Assembly (NCBI RefSeq): GCF_030408435.1
Contig: NZ_CP047046.1
Location: forward strand, 2,028,572-2,092,571
Reading direction: 5' to 3'
Length of the DNA: 64,000 bases
Source of the DNA: Corynebacterium auriscanis
GTDB lineage: Bacteria; Actinomycetota; Actinomycetes; Mycobacteriales; Mycobacteriaceae
In this document: positions 36,204 through 46,957 of the stretch, piece by piece
Layout: every line of letters begins with the position of its first letter
How positions within the stretch are numbered: position 1 is the first letter of the stretch
Position numbers and translations under genes: made by a program
The notes under the pieces: model-generated
Database searches by the model: none
The model's input: only the letters and a program-made list of their open reading frames with translations
Told to the model about the DNA's origin: nothing

Positions 36204-36368
36204 ATGAATGCAACAAACCACGCCGACCGACCATTAGTGGGCCCGAAGCACTCCACGGGACTTGCCCGGATCGTGACTGTTCCAGAGAAAAGAGAATATT
36301 TGCAGGCGCAGTTCCTAGGTGAAGAACCCGCGACCGTACCTCCCGTCCTAACGATGGAATTGCGATAA
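36204..36368 (+). CDS. Small hypothetical protein, 54 residues
   Basis: ATG 36204 is preceded by AAAGGA 7 nt upstream (36191-36196), and the frame runs to TAA 36366-36368. The product begins MNATNHADRPLVGPKHSTG and ends PPVLTMELR. It contains no membrane segment and no Cys. Its place between the NlpC/P60 gene and the next gene on the same strand, with a good ribosome-binding site, makes it a credible small gene. I know of no homologue. Confidence 0.5.
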   Translation: MNATNHADRPLVGPKHSTGLARIVTVPEKREYLQAQFLGEEPATVPPVLTMELR

Positions 36369-36390
36369 GAACAAGGTAAGATGCTGCATC

Positions 36391-37644
36391 ATGGCAGTAG
36401 AAACCAGTACTCGAACCTTCGGGACCGGCGTGGTCCCAGTCAAGATGGTTCTCACCAGCGGCACGTGGTACACCCTGTGGGCACCTCATTGGATGGTCAA
36501 GGGGGAATCCTGGCAGGCGTTCCTGGGCAACGATGACAAGATTTACGTCTTCAGCAGCCCCGCAGAGATCTTGGCTTACCTCAATGACGGGGGCCAGAAC
36601 GAACTCTCAGATCACCCGAAATGGTCGCAGTTCTCCGCGAATCTCGATGCCAGCGTGATTCCCACCGAAAAGACCACGATCGATCTGATCGAGCTCCCCC
36701 GAGTATTGGCACAACGCCCAGGCTACGAATCCACCACGACCGTCACCCGTGCATTCGATCTAGTACGCAGCTTCGGCAGCGTGATGGACATCAAGGACAT
36801 CAACAACTGGTTCCACTCGTACTCCATTTTGGGTAACACCCGCCGCGGTGCGGACCACTACGCTTCCCAAAATGGCATGGAAGAGTGGTCGGGCGTAGGT
36901 CGCACGGTCCTGGATCGTTGGAAAACCATCCTAGATGCCATCGAAGGCGCCATCATTCACCCTGAGGTCAAGGAATCTAGCACGGAAGCAGCCCAGGAAC
37001 GCATCGACTCTGCCAAGAAAGCCGCCGAGGACAAAGCTGAGGCCCTCGCGAACCAACAGCAAAAGGACAAAGAAGCCGCGGATATCGATCCATACGATTC
37101 CACCATCTGGGCTCAATCTGGGATCGACCCCATCCGTATTTCCCTCGGTGGCCAGTACGCTTACACGCTGCGGTGCTACGTCGGTGACAAGCCCCTCTTT
37201 CTAGGCAAGAATGGCGAGATTCACACCTTCCCGAATGCCAAAACACTGGTTCGCTGGATTATCGATGCCCCAGAACACGACCTGGAATCGCTCTCCACTT
37301 GGGGGGACATCGTCAGCATGGCGAACGCCGGCGAGTTAGATGTCAAGGTTCACGACACGAACCAGTACGTCTTCACCGGGATGCGCGAGGACATCGCTAA
37401 GTCCGTGGAATCGGTCGATACAGATCAGCTGGGTCGGGCATACGAACTGCTCGCGGACGCAGCTGACTGGGCGGGCGACGATGGCGTCAATAAGATCCTG
37501 CTGGCGTACCCCGAGCTACAGAACTACCTAGCCTACATGCTGGGCGCTCCTTCCTCTGCCACCCCTTCGGCTCCCTTCGACAAGGAAGCCAAGGGCTGGA
37601 AGGCGTTGGAGGAAGGCTTGATTAAGCGATTCACCCGTTTCTAA
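36391..37644 (+). CDS. Conserved corynebacterial-type protein with internal duplication, unknown function
   Basis: A 417-residue soluble acidic protein made of two related halves: VPVKMVLTSGTWYTLWAPHW (from about residue 15) matches DPIRISLGGQYAYTLRCYVG (from about residue 246), each followed by a 'nutrient of lines' pattern of FLG-N-D/E-I-Y/H-F and a later L-DG/LV-W-I segment. A Lys/Glu/Ala-rich coiled-coil linker (about residues 198-230) joins them. No signal peptide or catalytic motif is visible. It is probably conserved near upp in other corynebacteria. Confidence 0.8.
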   Translation: MAVETSTRTFGTGVVPVKMVLTSGTWYTLWAPHWMVKGESWQAFLGNDDKIYVFSSPAEILAYLNDGGQNELSDHPKWSQFSANLDASVIPTEKTTIDLIELPRVLAQRPGYESTTTVTRAFDLVRSFGSVMDIKDINNWFHSYSILGNTRRGADHYASQNGMEEWSGVGRTVLDRWKTILDAIEGAIIHPEVKESSTEAAQERIDSAKKAAEDKAEALANQQQKDKEAADIDPYDSTIWAQSGIDPIRISLGGQYAYTLRCYVGDKPLFLGKNGEIHTFPNAKTLVRWIIDAPEHDLESLSTWGDIVSMANAGELDVKVHDTNQYVFTGMREDIAKSVESVDTDQLGRAYELLADAADWAGDDGVNKILLAYPELQNYLAYMLGAPSSATPSAPFDKEAKGWKALEEGLIKRFTRF

Positions 37645-37662
37645 TCCACAGTCCTCACCACA

Positions 37663-37762
37663 CCAGCGCATTAACCCCAGCACGCTAACCTCACCACACC
37701 GGCGCAACAACCCCAGCACGCTAACCCCACCTCACCGGCGCAACAACCCCAGCACGCTAACC
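37663..37762. repeat. 36-bp tandem repeat, three copies
   Basis: CAGCACGCTAAC recurs at 37678, 37714 and 37750 with ACCGGCGCAACAACCCC before the later copies. The array runs up to, and a few bases into, the 3' end of the ABC ATPase gene at 37757, between convergent genes. No T-run terminator is visible. Confidence 0.85.
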
Positions 37763-38719
37763 CCGGCGCAGCTCGTGATCTAAGCTTTCAAGCTCGCCAC
37801 CGCCGGACATCTCTAGTGTGAGCTGTTCCAATGTCACTTCGTCATAGCTGGCATCCATCACCTGCCGCCCCATGTTCAGCATTACGAAGTGGTCCCCCAC
37901 CAGGTACGCGTGATGCGGATTGTGGGTAATCAGGATAACGCCCAGCCCTTTTTGCTTCGCGGCCTTCACGAACCGGAGCACCATTCCCGATTGCTTGACG
38001 CCAAGCGCGGCAGTGGGCTCGTCCAAAATCAGCACCCGCGCACCGAAGTACACCGCTCGTGCAATCGCCACCACCTGTCGTTGACCACCCGACAATGTAT
38101 TGATAGGGACCTCGACGTTGGGCAAGTCTACCCCCATCTTGGCTAGTTCTTCCCCAGCGATAGCGCGCATCATATCGGTTTTCAATGTCCCCAGCGCACC
38201 AGTGATTTCCTGGCCCAGGAAGAAATTGCGCCACACCGACATCTCCGGCACAACGGCGAGATCCTGATACACCGTTGCTATACCGCGATCCAGAGCCGCT
38301 TTGGGTCCGGCGAAGTGAACTTCTTCCCCATCGACGAGCAGCTCGCCGCTGGAGTGCGGGTGCCGACCAGCCAAGATCTTGATGAGTGTGGACTTGCCCG
38401 CACCGTTATCGCCTAGGACACAGGTTACTTCACCTGGGTGAATCCGCAGGTTAACCCCATCCAAAACGTGGATCGGCCCGTAGTCCTTGGTGACATCGCG
38501 CAATTCAATCAGTGCCACTCCGGATTCAACACCCACACCAACCGGTACTGCACTTCCACCCGCACCGGTACTCACACCGGATTCAACACCCACACCAACC
38601 GGTACTGCACTTCCACCCGCACCGGTACTCACACCGGCACCCGCCACGCCCCCGTTCGCATCGACATTCACCTGTGCCTTGTCCCCTCGAGAAAATTTCC
38701 GCAACATAGTCGAGATCAC
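37757..38719 (-). CDS. Sugar ABC importer ATPase, single-domain (ribose/fructose type)
   Basis: It has Walker A VLGDNGAGKSTLIK, signature NTLSGGQRQVVAIAR, Walker B VLILDEPTAALG and H-loop LITHNPHHAY. Unlike RbsA it has one ABC domain, as in FrcA-type importers. The first 65 residues are a Gly/Val/Ser extension with a perfect 19-residue tandem duplication. GTG 38719 overlaps the permease stop by 4 nt (GTGA). ATG 38707 is an alternative. Together with the next two genes it forms a complete importer; the sugar is unknown. Confidence 0.9.
   Translation of the reverse strand: MISTMLRKFSRGDKAQVNVDANGGVAGAGVSTGAGGSAVPVGVGVESGVSTGAGGSAVPVGVGVESGVALIELRDVTKDYGPIHVLDGVNLRIHPGEVTCVLGDNGAGKSTLIKILAGRHPHSSGELLVDGEEVHFAGPKAALDRGIATVYQDLAVVPEMSVWRNFFLGQEITGALGTLKTDMMRAIAGEELAKMGVDLPNVEVPINTLSGGQRQVVAIARAVYFGARVLILDEPTAALGVKQSGMVLRFVKAAKQKGLGVILITHNPHHAYLVGDHFVMLNMGRQVMDASYDEVTLEQLTLEMSGGGELESLDHELRRG
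38521..38634. repeat. 57-bp perfect tandem duplication inside the ABC ATPase gene
   Basis: Units begin at 38521 and 38578 (CGGATTCAACACC). The 57-nt unit is 19 codons, so it encodes a perfect repeat of VSTGAGGSAVPVGVGVESG on the minus strand and keeps the frame. It lies in the poorly conserved N-terminal extension, ahead of the ABC domain. Confidence 0.97.
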
Positions 38720-39702
38720 GCCTTTCCGCTAGTGAATCGAGAAACGGAATTATTGGTCAGCACAGCAAACAGCAACATCGCGCCCAGGAAGAACTTAAAC
38801 CAGTCAGGGTTCCAGCCTGCGTACACAATGCCTTGGTTGGTCATGCCGAAAATCAAAGCGCCCACGGCCGTGCCCACGGCGGTACCCTTTCCGCCGGTGA
38901 GCGCGCACCCGCCGATGACGGCGGCGATAATGTACAGGAATTCGTTGCCCACACCCTGGCCCGCCTGGATCGAATCAAATGCGAATAAGTTATGCATGCC
39001 CACGAACCATGCGGCAAATGCCACGAACATGAACAGAATGACCTTCGCCCGTCGCACTGGTACACCAACGGCACGGGCCGCTTCGGCGTCACCCCCCACG
39101 GCGAAGATCCAGTTACCGAAACGGGTCTTAAACAGCAAGAAGCTAGCCAACGCCACGAAAAACAACCACCAGAACACGGTGACGTTAATACTCACTCCAA
39201 AGATATCCACGCTGGAAGCAAAAACCCGACGTGCGGATTCAAAACCTTCCATATCACTGATGGACGGGGTAGCAACCTGCCCGGTGACTAGCTTGGTGAC
39301 AGCCAGGTTAATGCCCTGCAGCATGAGAAATGCTGCCAACGTGATCAGGAAGCTGGGGATTCCCGTTCGCATCACCAAATACCCGTTGCATGCACCAACA
39401 GCCAGGGCTATCAGCAGGGAGAGGAACACACCGACCCAGGAATTCAGCCAGAAGTTGTAGTTCAGCATCGTCGCAGCCAGCGCAGAGGTGGTCACCGCCA
39501 CGCCGGAGGACAAATCGAATTCATCGCCGATCATCAGCACACCGACGGCTAGCGCAATGATCCCCATGGTGGAGCTGGCGTACAACACGGTTGCAAACGC
39601 GTCGGCGCTACGGAAGCTCGGTGCCACAATCATGAACAGTGCGAAAATAACGAGTGCGCCGAGGACGGAGGCGAACTCCGGACGTTTAAGCCAACTGGCC
39701 AT
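38716..39702 (-). CDS. Sugar ABC importer permease (RbsC/FrcC type)
   Basis: A 328-residue polytopic protein with about nine hydrophobic segments and typical RbsC-family stretches (LAVGVLMIGDEFDLSSGV, GIPSFLITLAAFLMLQG, AVGGDAEAARAVGVPVRRAK, IIAAVIGGCALTGGKGTAVG). It forms the membrane channel of the importer. Its ATG (39702) shares one base with the upstream binding-protein stop (TAATG), and its stop overlaps the ATPase start, so all three genes are tightly coupled. Confidence 0.92.
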   Translation of the reverse strand: MASWLKRPEFASVLGALVIFALFMIVAPSFRSADAFATVLYASSTMGIIALAVGVLMIGDEFDLSSGVAVTTSALAATMLNYNFWLNSWVGVFLSLLIALAVGACNGYLVMRTGIPSFLITLAAFLMLQGINLAVTKLVTGQVATPSISDMEGFESARRVFASSVDIFGVSINVTVFWWLFFVALASFLLFKTRFGNWIFAVGGDAEAARAVGVPVRRAKVILFMFVAFAAWFVGMHNLFAFDSIQAGQGVGNEFLYIIAAVIGGCALTGGKGTAVGTAVGALIFGMTNQGIVYAGWNPDWFKFFLGAMLLFAVLTNNSVSRFTSGKA

Positions 39703-40802
39703 TAACGAAGTCCTTTCTTGGCTGCATCCTCGATGGTTTCCACATTGGAGTTATCCACAAAACTTGGACCGGAGAGTACCGCCTTGCCACCGCCGACGGT
39801 GGAGCCGTTGCGCTGGGCTAACCACAGCGCGTCGATCGCCATGTAACCCTGCAGGTAGGGCTGTTGATCCACAGCCCACTGAATATCACCCTTCTTGATG
39901 GCGGCAACCAACTCGGCATTGGTATCAAAAGTGGCGATCTTGACGTTGCTACCTGCGGTCTTGGCGGATTTCACGCTGGTCAGGGCCACGGGCGCAACTA
40001 GGCCCATGATCCAATCGATGCTCTTATCTTGCGCCAACTTTGCCTGCACGGTGGACTGCACGTTCGTGAGATCCATCCCGTTGACGTAAAGGTTTTCAAC
40101 ATCGCCCTTGCCCGCGAGCCCCTTCTTAATTCCACCACACCGTGATTCCTGGCTGGGGTTACCTTGCTCGTGAATCACGCACAGCACCTTCTTGGCCCCG
40201 TCGTTAGCTAGCCTCTGTCCGGCTTGCTCCCCGGCCACCTTTTCGTCTTGCCCAAAGAACGCCGAGATACCATAGCGCCCATAGTTATCCATTCCGGAGT
40301 TCAGCGCCACCGTGGGAATCCCAGCATCCGCTGCGCGCTTCGCAGCAGGTCCCAAGGCTTCGGGGGTTGGCATCGTTAAAGCCAAACCGTCGACCTTGGA
40401 ATCAATCGCGTTGCGCACTAGGTTGGCTTGATCCGGAGCTTGCGGCGAGGAGCTGTAGCGCAGCTCCAAGTTGTTCTTCTTCGCCGCGTCTTCCGCTCCT
40501 GCCCGCACGAGGTCCCAGAAAGTATCCCCGGGCGCGCCATGACTCACCATCGCTACGGTGTAACGCGGGGTATCCACGCCCCCGCCACCGCCGGACTCGC
40601 CGGTATCACGCGGCCGCCCTCCGGTTGCCGAGCAAGCACTGAGGATTATCGACGCCACAAGCAGCGCGGCCACGATCACCACTAGGCGCACACGGCCAAT
40701 GGCGAAATCTGGTGAATGAGTCTCCGATGCCGTTATTGGGGACGAAGACAAGCGCCGAAGCTGGCTGCGCTGGGACTGAGGATTTACCGATTGTGGTCGC
40801 AC
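39702..40802 (-). CDS. Sugar-binding lipoprotein of ABC importer (ribose-type)
   Basis: A periplasmic-binding-protein type I lipoprotein: hydrophobic segment and lipobox LSAC (Cys57), then YTVAMVSHGAPGDTFWDLVR and repeated AxDAGIPTVAL-like elements typical of RbsB/FrcB. The region before the signal core is 36 residues long, unusual for a signal peptide; GTG at codon 38 would give a normal one, but has no clear ribosome-binding site. Ligand could be a pentose, inositol or fructose; not determinable here. Confidence 0.9.
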   Translation of the reverse strand: MRPQSVNPQSQRSQLRRLSSSPITASETHSPDFAIGRVRLVVIVAALLVASIILSACSATGGRPRDTGESGGGGGVDTPRYTVAMVSHGAPGDTFWDLVRAGAEDAAKKNNLELRYSSSPQAPDQANLVRNAIDSKVDGLALTMPTPEALGPAAKRAADAGIPTVALNSGMDNYGRYGISAFFGQDEKVAGEQAGQRLANDGAKKVLCVIHEQGNPSQESRCGGIKKGLAGKGDVENLYVNGMDLTNVQSTVQAKLAQDKSIDWIMGLVAPVALTSVKSAKTAGSNVKIATFDTNAELVAAIKKGDIQWAVDQQPYLQGYMAIDALWLAQRNGSTVGGGKAVLSGPSFVDNSNVETIEDAAKKGLR

Positions 40803-40877
40803 AAATTCTGATTATGCGCAGGTCGGAAGGGATGAGTCAATTTATTCAATGACGTTCTTAAACGTTTCAGTGGCCCC

Positions 40878-41014
40878 CACCTGCACAGACCGAACCGCCT
40901 TCGTTTGACCTGAAGCCTTCAGAGAGGGGGTGGCTTCACCTGCGCAGACCGAACCGCCTTCGTTTGACTTGAAACCCTCAGAGAGGGGGTGGATTCACCT
41001 GCGCAGATTGAACC
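40878..41014. repeat. 59-bp tandem repeat downstream of adenosine deaminase
   Basis: Units begin at 40878, 40937 and 40996 with CACCTGC followed by CAGACCGAACCGCC (diverged in the third). Each of the first two ends CAGAGAGGGGGTGG, which can pair with the preceding CCTTC or CCCTC. The repeat lies just after the add stop and could work as a weak terminator. Confidence 0.92.
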
Positions 41015-41015
41015 G

Positions 41016-42320
41016 CTAGTTCGCGCCGTCTTGGTCCTCAGCGTCATCATCCAAGCTAAGGCCCAGCTCTTCTAACTCCGCCTTGAGGTTTTCCATCGAC
41101 AACTCCAGCCGGGGATCCTCCGCCACCTCGTGGCTGTGCAAGCCCCGTAGCCCAGAAGACAAGTGGTCGTGCTCGTGGGCGTCGGTATCCAAAGAACCGT
41201 CAGCACCCAGTACGCCTCCAACTCCGGCGTACGCTGGGTAGATGACATGCCGGGCTAAGTCCTCACGCAGGCCCTGCGGGCAGTAGGCAACGTCCAGTGC
41301 GTTGGTGGTCAGCTCCAACATCTGCCACAACTCCAGATCGAATTCCTCGATGAGGCGCGCAAACTCCTGGGTCATGGTGGTACCGGAAACCAAGCGGTTA
41401 TCCGTATTCACCGTGCAGTGGAAGCCCATGTCGTACAACAGGTTGAAGGGGTGATCGGCGATCGATTCGCACACACCGGTTTGGGTGTTCGAAGTGGGGC
41501 AAATCTCCAAGGTGATGCGCTGATCCAGCATTGCCGTTGCCACGGGCCCCAATTCGATACCTGCCATAGTGGCATTGAAGTCCTCGTAAACGCGCACGCC
41601 GTGACCGATTCGTCGAGCCCCCTGCGCCAGAGCCGAGCGGAGGGAATCCACACCATCGGCTTCTCCGGCGTGAATGGTGAACGGCACCAGGTTTTCACGC
41701 AATAGAGCAAATGCCTCGGCATGCTTGGATGGCGGGAAGCCCAGTTCTGCACCCGCAATGTCAAAGCCCACCACGTAGCCTTGGCCTGGGGTGTGCTTGC
41801 CGTAGTTATCAACGGTCAACCGGGCGATTTCCGTGGCACGATCTGCATGTCGCATGGCGCAAAGGATGAGGCGCACATGGATGGTTTTGTTGTCGCGCTC
41901 AGCTACCAGTCGCTCACCTTCCTGCACGCCCTGAACGGTGGCCTCCACAACGTCTTGCAGGCTCAATCCCGCGTTCAGGTGCTGCTCTGGGGCATACCGC
42001 AGTTCGGCGTAACACACGTTGTCCGCGGCGAGGTCTTCGACCGCCTCGCGGGTGACACGAATCAACGCCTCGCGCGTCTGCATAACCGCAGTAGTGTGGT
42101 CGAAAGTGGTGAGGTAAGTGGGCAGATCACCCGAATTGGCTGCATCGTAAAACCACTTTTCCAATTCTTCCGGGTTAGTGGTGGGCAGCTTGTCGTAACC
42201 GCTTTCTTCAGCCAGCTCAATGATCGTTGCTGGGCGCAACCCGCCGTCAAGGTGATCGTGAAGTTCAACCTTAGGCAAGCTGGCGATGGTGGACAGAAGT
42301 TCGCTTTCAACGTGGCTCAT
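41016..42320 (-). CDS. add: Adenosine deaminase
   Basis: A metal-dependent deaminase converting adenosine to inosine. Metal and catalytic motifs: PKVELHDHLDGGLRP (HxH), FTIHAGEADG (catalytic Glu), RIGHGVR and NTDNR, with SNTQTG near the site. At 434 residues it has a C-terminal acidic tail (about 60 residues) beyond the usual end. It follows purine salvage logic with punA and upp in the window. Its neighbour is a sugar importer, on the same strand, with a repeat-filled gap. Confidence 0.94.
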   Translation of the reverse strand: MSHVESELLSTIASLPKVELHDHLDGGLRPATIIELAEESGYDKLPTTNPEELEKWFYDAANSGDLPTYLTTFDHTTAVMQTREALIRVTREAVEDLAADNVCYAELRYAPEQHLNAGLSLQDVVEATVQGVQEGERLVAERDNKTIHVRLILCAMRHADRATEIARLTVDNYGKHTPGQGYVVGFDIAGAELGFPPSKHAEAFALLRENLVPFTIHAGEADGVDSLRSALAQGARRIGHGVRVYEDFNATMAGIELGPVATAMLDQRITLEICPTSNTQTGVCESIADHPFNLLYDMGFHCTVNTDNRLVSGTTMTQEFARLIEEFDLELWQMLELTTNALDVAYCPQGLREDLARHVIYPAYAGVGGVLGADGSLDTDAHEHDHLSSGLRGLHSHEVAEDPRLELSMENLKAELEELGLSLDDDAEDQDGAN

Positions 42321-42380
42321 GAACCACTAGTTTAGCGAGGCTACTTGTCCAACCTTCAGCGAGCGTCGAAACGCGCGACT

Positions 42381-43373
42381 TTAGTGGGCGTCGTAACGCA
42401 CATTGATGATCGCCGCCGGTGGTGCCTCAGGCGTGACCTGGGAGAGCGCACGGTCGGTGGTTGCAGCCCATGCAGAGCAATACAACACAATGCGCCACAC
42501 GAAGTACATTAAGACCATCACACCGATGATTGGACCGAAAGCCGCTCCAGCGGGGTTGCTCAGCGCGTTGGAGAAAAACACCGTCGCAAACTGTTTGAAG
42601 ACCTCGAAGGCCACGGCGCCGATGATCGCAGCGCGGAAAACAGAAGGACGATCAGTATTTGTTCGTGGCAGGTACGCGATGAGCCACACAAACACGATGT
42701 AGTTGGCAATCAGGGCGACCACTAGTGCAACTAGGAAGGTGAGAATGCGGATGCCCGGGATATCTGACAAGTGCAGCATCTCCAGAAGGCGCATGGTCAA
42801 CCCGGAGTTACCAATGGCGGTTACCGCGAAGGCAATTATTAGTGCAATGAGTAGGACGATGAGCCCAATGAAGTCCTTGACCTTACCCATGATGAAGTTT
42901 TTCGGGGTACCAGAAACCTTCCACATTTCGGAGGCCCCCATGCGCAGATGCGCCATCCAACCCAACCCAGTCCACAGGGCGAGGAGCAAACCGATGGAGA
43001 ATACCGAGGCTCGCTGTTCAACCGCCTGGTGGATGATTGTCGTCAGGGTTTCACTCATCTTGTCGCCACCGGATTGGGCAACTTTATCGATAACCTTATT
43101 CAGCAGTTCTTGGTTTCCCGCCAACACCATCGCGGTGATAGAAAATGTCAGCATCAGAAGGGGGAACAGGGAGAGAACCGAAAAGTAAGTAATGCCGGCG
43201 GCAAACTGGTTGCCACCTCTTTCGGAATAGCGCTCCTGCATGCGCATGATGTGATCGAACCAGGGCCACTTCTCACGGTACTTATCGATCGCGCCCGGAT
43301 TATCTTCCCGCGCACGCTCAACGCCGTAGTCGTCGAGCTTGTCCTTATTGGGGTCGGTTGTTTTTGTAGCCAC
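42381..43373 (-). CDS. YhjD/YihY/BrkB-family inner membrane protein
   Basis: A 330-residue protein with about six membrane segments (for example ITYFSVLSLFPLLMLTFSIT, SIGLLLALWTGLGWMAHL, IIGVMVLMYFVWRIVLYCSA), matching the YihY/virulence factor BrkB family and its YhjD subgroup. Biological role is not established; YhjD has been linked to lipopolysaccharide export in enterobacteria, which corynebacteria lack. GTG start. In C. glutamicum a similar gene sits next to trpS. Confidence 0.85.
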   Translation of the reverse strand: MATKTTDPNKDKLDDYGVERAREDNPGAIDKYREKWPWFDHIMRMQERYSERGGNQFAAGITYFSVLSLFPLLMLTFSITAMVLAGNQELLNKVIDKVAQSGGDKMSETLTTIIHQAVEQRASVFSIGLLLALWTGLGWMAHLRMGASEMWKVSGTPKNFIMGKVKDFIGLIVLLIALIIAFAVTAIGNSGLTMRLLEMLHLSDIPGIRILTFLVALVVALIANYIVFVWLIAYLPRTNTDRPSVFRAAIIGAVAFEVFKQFATVFFSNALSNPAGAAFGPIIGVMVLMYFVWRIVLYCSAWAATTDRALSQVTPEAPPAAIINVRYDAH

Positions 43374-43482
43374 CGAAGCGTTCCAGCCTTTCCGTGGTGA
43401 TATGAAACGTCATAGTGGAGCCTACTATGTGAGCCCGCGTCTCACTGGGGGCTCGCCACGTTATCGCCCTGCGCCTTCAGAA

Positions 43483-43571
43483 AAACCACCCCGGGGCGTG
43501 GGTAGGTCATTCCCCTTATCCGTATCCGGTTCATCTTGAGTTGAAACCACCCCGGGGCGCGCGTAGGTCAT
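43483..43571. repeat. Direct repeat (about 28 bp, offset 61 nt) between yhjD-like and trpS genes
   Basis: AAACCACCCCGGGGCG, followed by a GTAGGTCAT, occurs at 43483-43510 and 43544-43571. CCCCGGGG is an internal palindrome. Further downstream (43621-43665) CCCACTCGGTCGTAAACCCA is partly repeated. The 316-nt gap (43374-43689) between yhjD-like gene start and trpS end has no gene that I can support. Confidence 0.8.
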
Positions 43572-43689
43572 GGTGGAGTCACGCGCCCAGCGCATTGCTT
43601 ACCTGCCCGCAGCCAATAAACCCACTCGGTCGTAAACCCATCCCGGTCGTAGACCCATCCCACGCATCGCCATACGCTTGGCGCAAAGG

Positions 43690-45566
<1,877 letters not shown>

Positions 45567-45612
45567 AAGGAACGTACCTTTCTACATCAACACTTCAAGA
45601 AGTTGCGGATTC

Positions 45613-45720
45613 GAGCCCGCATCGTTGTTCGGACCCGCATCGTTGTTCGCGCCCGCATCGTTGTTCGAGCCTGCATCGTTGTTCGGATCCGCATCGTTGT
45701 TCGGATCCGCATCATTGTAG
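45613..45720. repeat. 18-bp minisatellite, six copies
   Basis: GCATCGTTGTTC recurs at 45619, 45637, 45655, 45673 and 45691, with a diverged sixth copy at 45709. The unit is 18 bp; the variable positions are around the TCGGACCC/TCGGATCC joint. It lies between the UPF0126 gene and the end of xthA, in non-coding DNA. Reading frames through it on either strand only encode the repeat and are not genes. Confidence 0.95.
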
Positions 45721-45767
45721 GCCTCTGGCCGCGCACCTCAAACGACACCGCAGAACCCGCCAGCCAC

Positions 45768-46802
45768 TTAGGCGTATTCCACAATCACAGGCGAATGGTC
45801 AGACCAGCGCAAGTCGTAAGCTTCCGCGCGATCAACCCACGCATTGTTGGCCACACGTGCGCGCTCCAGCATCCCCTCGGTCGCCACGTGTAGGTCAATC
45901 CGCCATCCCGCATCCGTGTCGAATGCCTGTCCGCGGTAAGTCCACCACGAATACGGCCCATCTGCTTCTGGGTTAAGGCGACGGACAACATCGAACCACT
46001 GCGGGTTCTCACTCGCCCCCTCCCGCAGACGTTGCTGCGCCAGCGGCGTTGGCGAATAATCCACGGCCCCATAGAAATCCCCTGCGCGACCCGCTGGGTT
46101 GCCGGTGCGTCCTGCATCGGTTTCATCGCCCACTTGAGTACTCTCATCTGGCCACGAGCCCAAGATTGAGTCCATGAATGCCCGCTCATCTGGCAAGAAT
46201 CCGGACTTGGTGCGGTTGGTACGCCAATTCTTCAAATCTGCGCGCCGGTGGCAAATGTTCCAATCTCCGCCGATAATCATGTTTTCCGGTTGACCATCAA
46301 CCGTGCAGGCAGCCCGTTGCTGCATGAAGTGGCCGAAAGAATCTAAGAACCGATACTTCTCGTCCTGCTTTTCGCTGTTCGCCGCTCCACTGGGCAGGTA
46401 CAGGGAGGCCACAGTCACGGGCCCAAAATGTGTATTGACCCGGGCTTCGATATACCGCCCGGAATCATCGAACTCCCGCGCACCGGGTGAGGCGGTCAGG
46501 CCGGCTTGCTCTTCGGCGTGGGAAAACCCGGTGGCCACGTGAGTAAGGGGTAGGCGCGATAGGATCCCGACGCCCGCACGCCCCTTAGCTGCAGCCTCCG
46601 CCTGGACCAGGTGCCATCCGGCTTCGAGAGCCGGGGCCAGCGCTGCTTCGGTTTGTTTTTCGTTAGCACGCACTTCTTGCAAGAGGACCACGTCGGCGCT
46701 GGTGTTCTCCAGCCAAGGCAGGATACCCAGGTTCGTCTCGCTGCGTTGTTTAGCTGCCGCGCGAATTCCGTTCACGTTTACCGTTGCCACCGTTAAAGTC
46801 AT
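45768..46802 (-). CDS. xthA: Exodeoxyribonuclease III (AP endonuclease family)
   Basis: The exonuclease-endonuclease-phosphatase fold: TVATVNVNGIRAA at the start, DVVLLQEVRANEKQ (metal Glu), GRYIEARVNTHFGPVTVASL, GGDWNICHRRAD (catalytic Asp/Asn) and RWSDHSPVIVEY (catalytic His) at the end. It repairs abasic sites. ATG 46802 (MTLTVATVN) matches the family; the longer frame adds a Pro/Thr-rich tail not found in homologues. About 344 residues. Confidence 0.93.
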   Translation of the reverse strand: MTLTVATVNVNGIRAAAKQRSETNLGILPWLENTSADVVLLQEVRANEKQTEAALAPALEAGWHLVQAEAAAKGRAGVGILSRLPLTHVATGFSHAEEQAGLTASPGAREFDDSGRYIEARVNTHFGPVTVASLYLPSGAANSEKQDEKYRFLDSFGHFMQQRAACTVDGQPENMIIGGDWNICHRRADLKNWRTNRTKSGFLPDERAFMDSILGSWPDESTQVGDETDAGRTGNPAGRAGDFYGAVDYSPTPLAQQRLREGASENPQWFDVVRRLNPEADGPYSWWTYRGQAFDTDAGWRIDLHVATEGMLERARVANNAWVDRAEAYDLRWSDHSPVIVEYA

Positions 46803-46957
46803 GGCCTCTACCCTAGTCAGTGGCGTTGGTGGGGAGGCTGTGGGCGTCGGTGGAAAAGAAAAAGCCAACGCGACTAGCCGAGGTTCTCAATGACGAGGCC
46901 CCGCCAAGAGGCGCGAGCACACCACGAGAAGATCGGGAAGCTCAGACAAGAAGCGGG

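Noticed and set aside
38438..39460. 340-codon open frame on the plus strand
   Set aside because: Antisense to the sugar ABC ATPase and permease; Thr/Pro-rich with no recognisable domain.
45587..45784. 65-codon frame on the minus strand with RTTMRA repeats
   Set aside because: It is a read-through of the 18-bp minisatellite and overlaps the end of xthA; not a gene.
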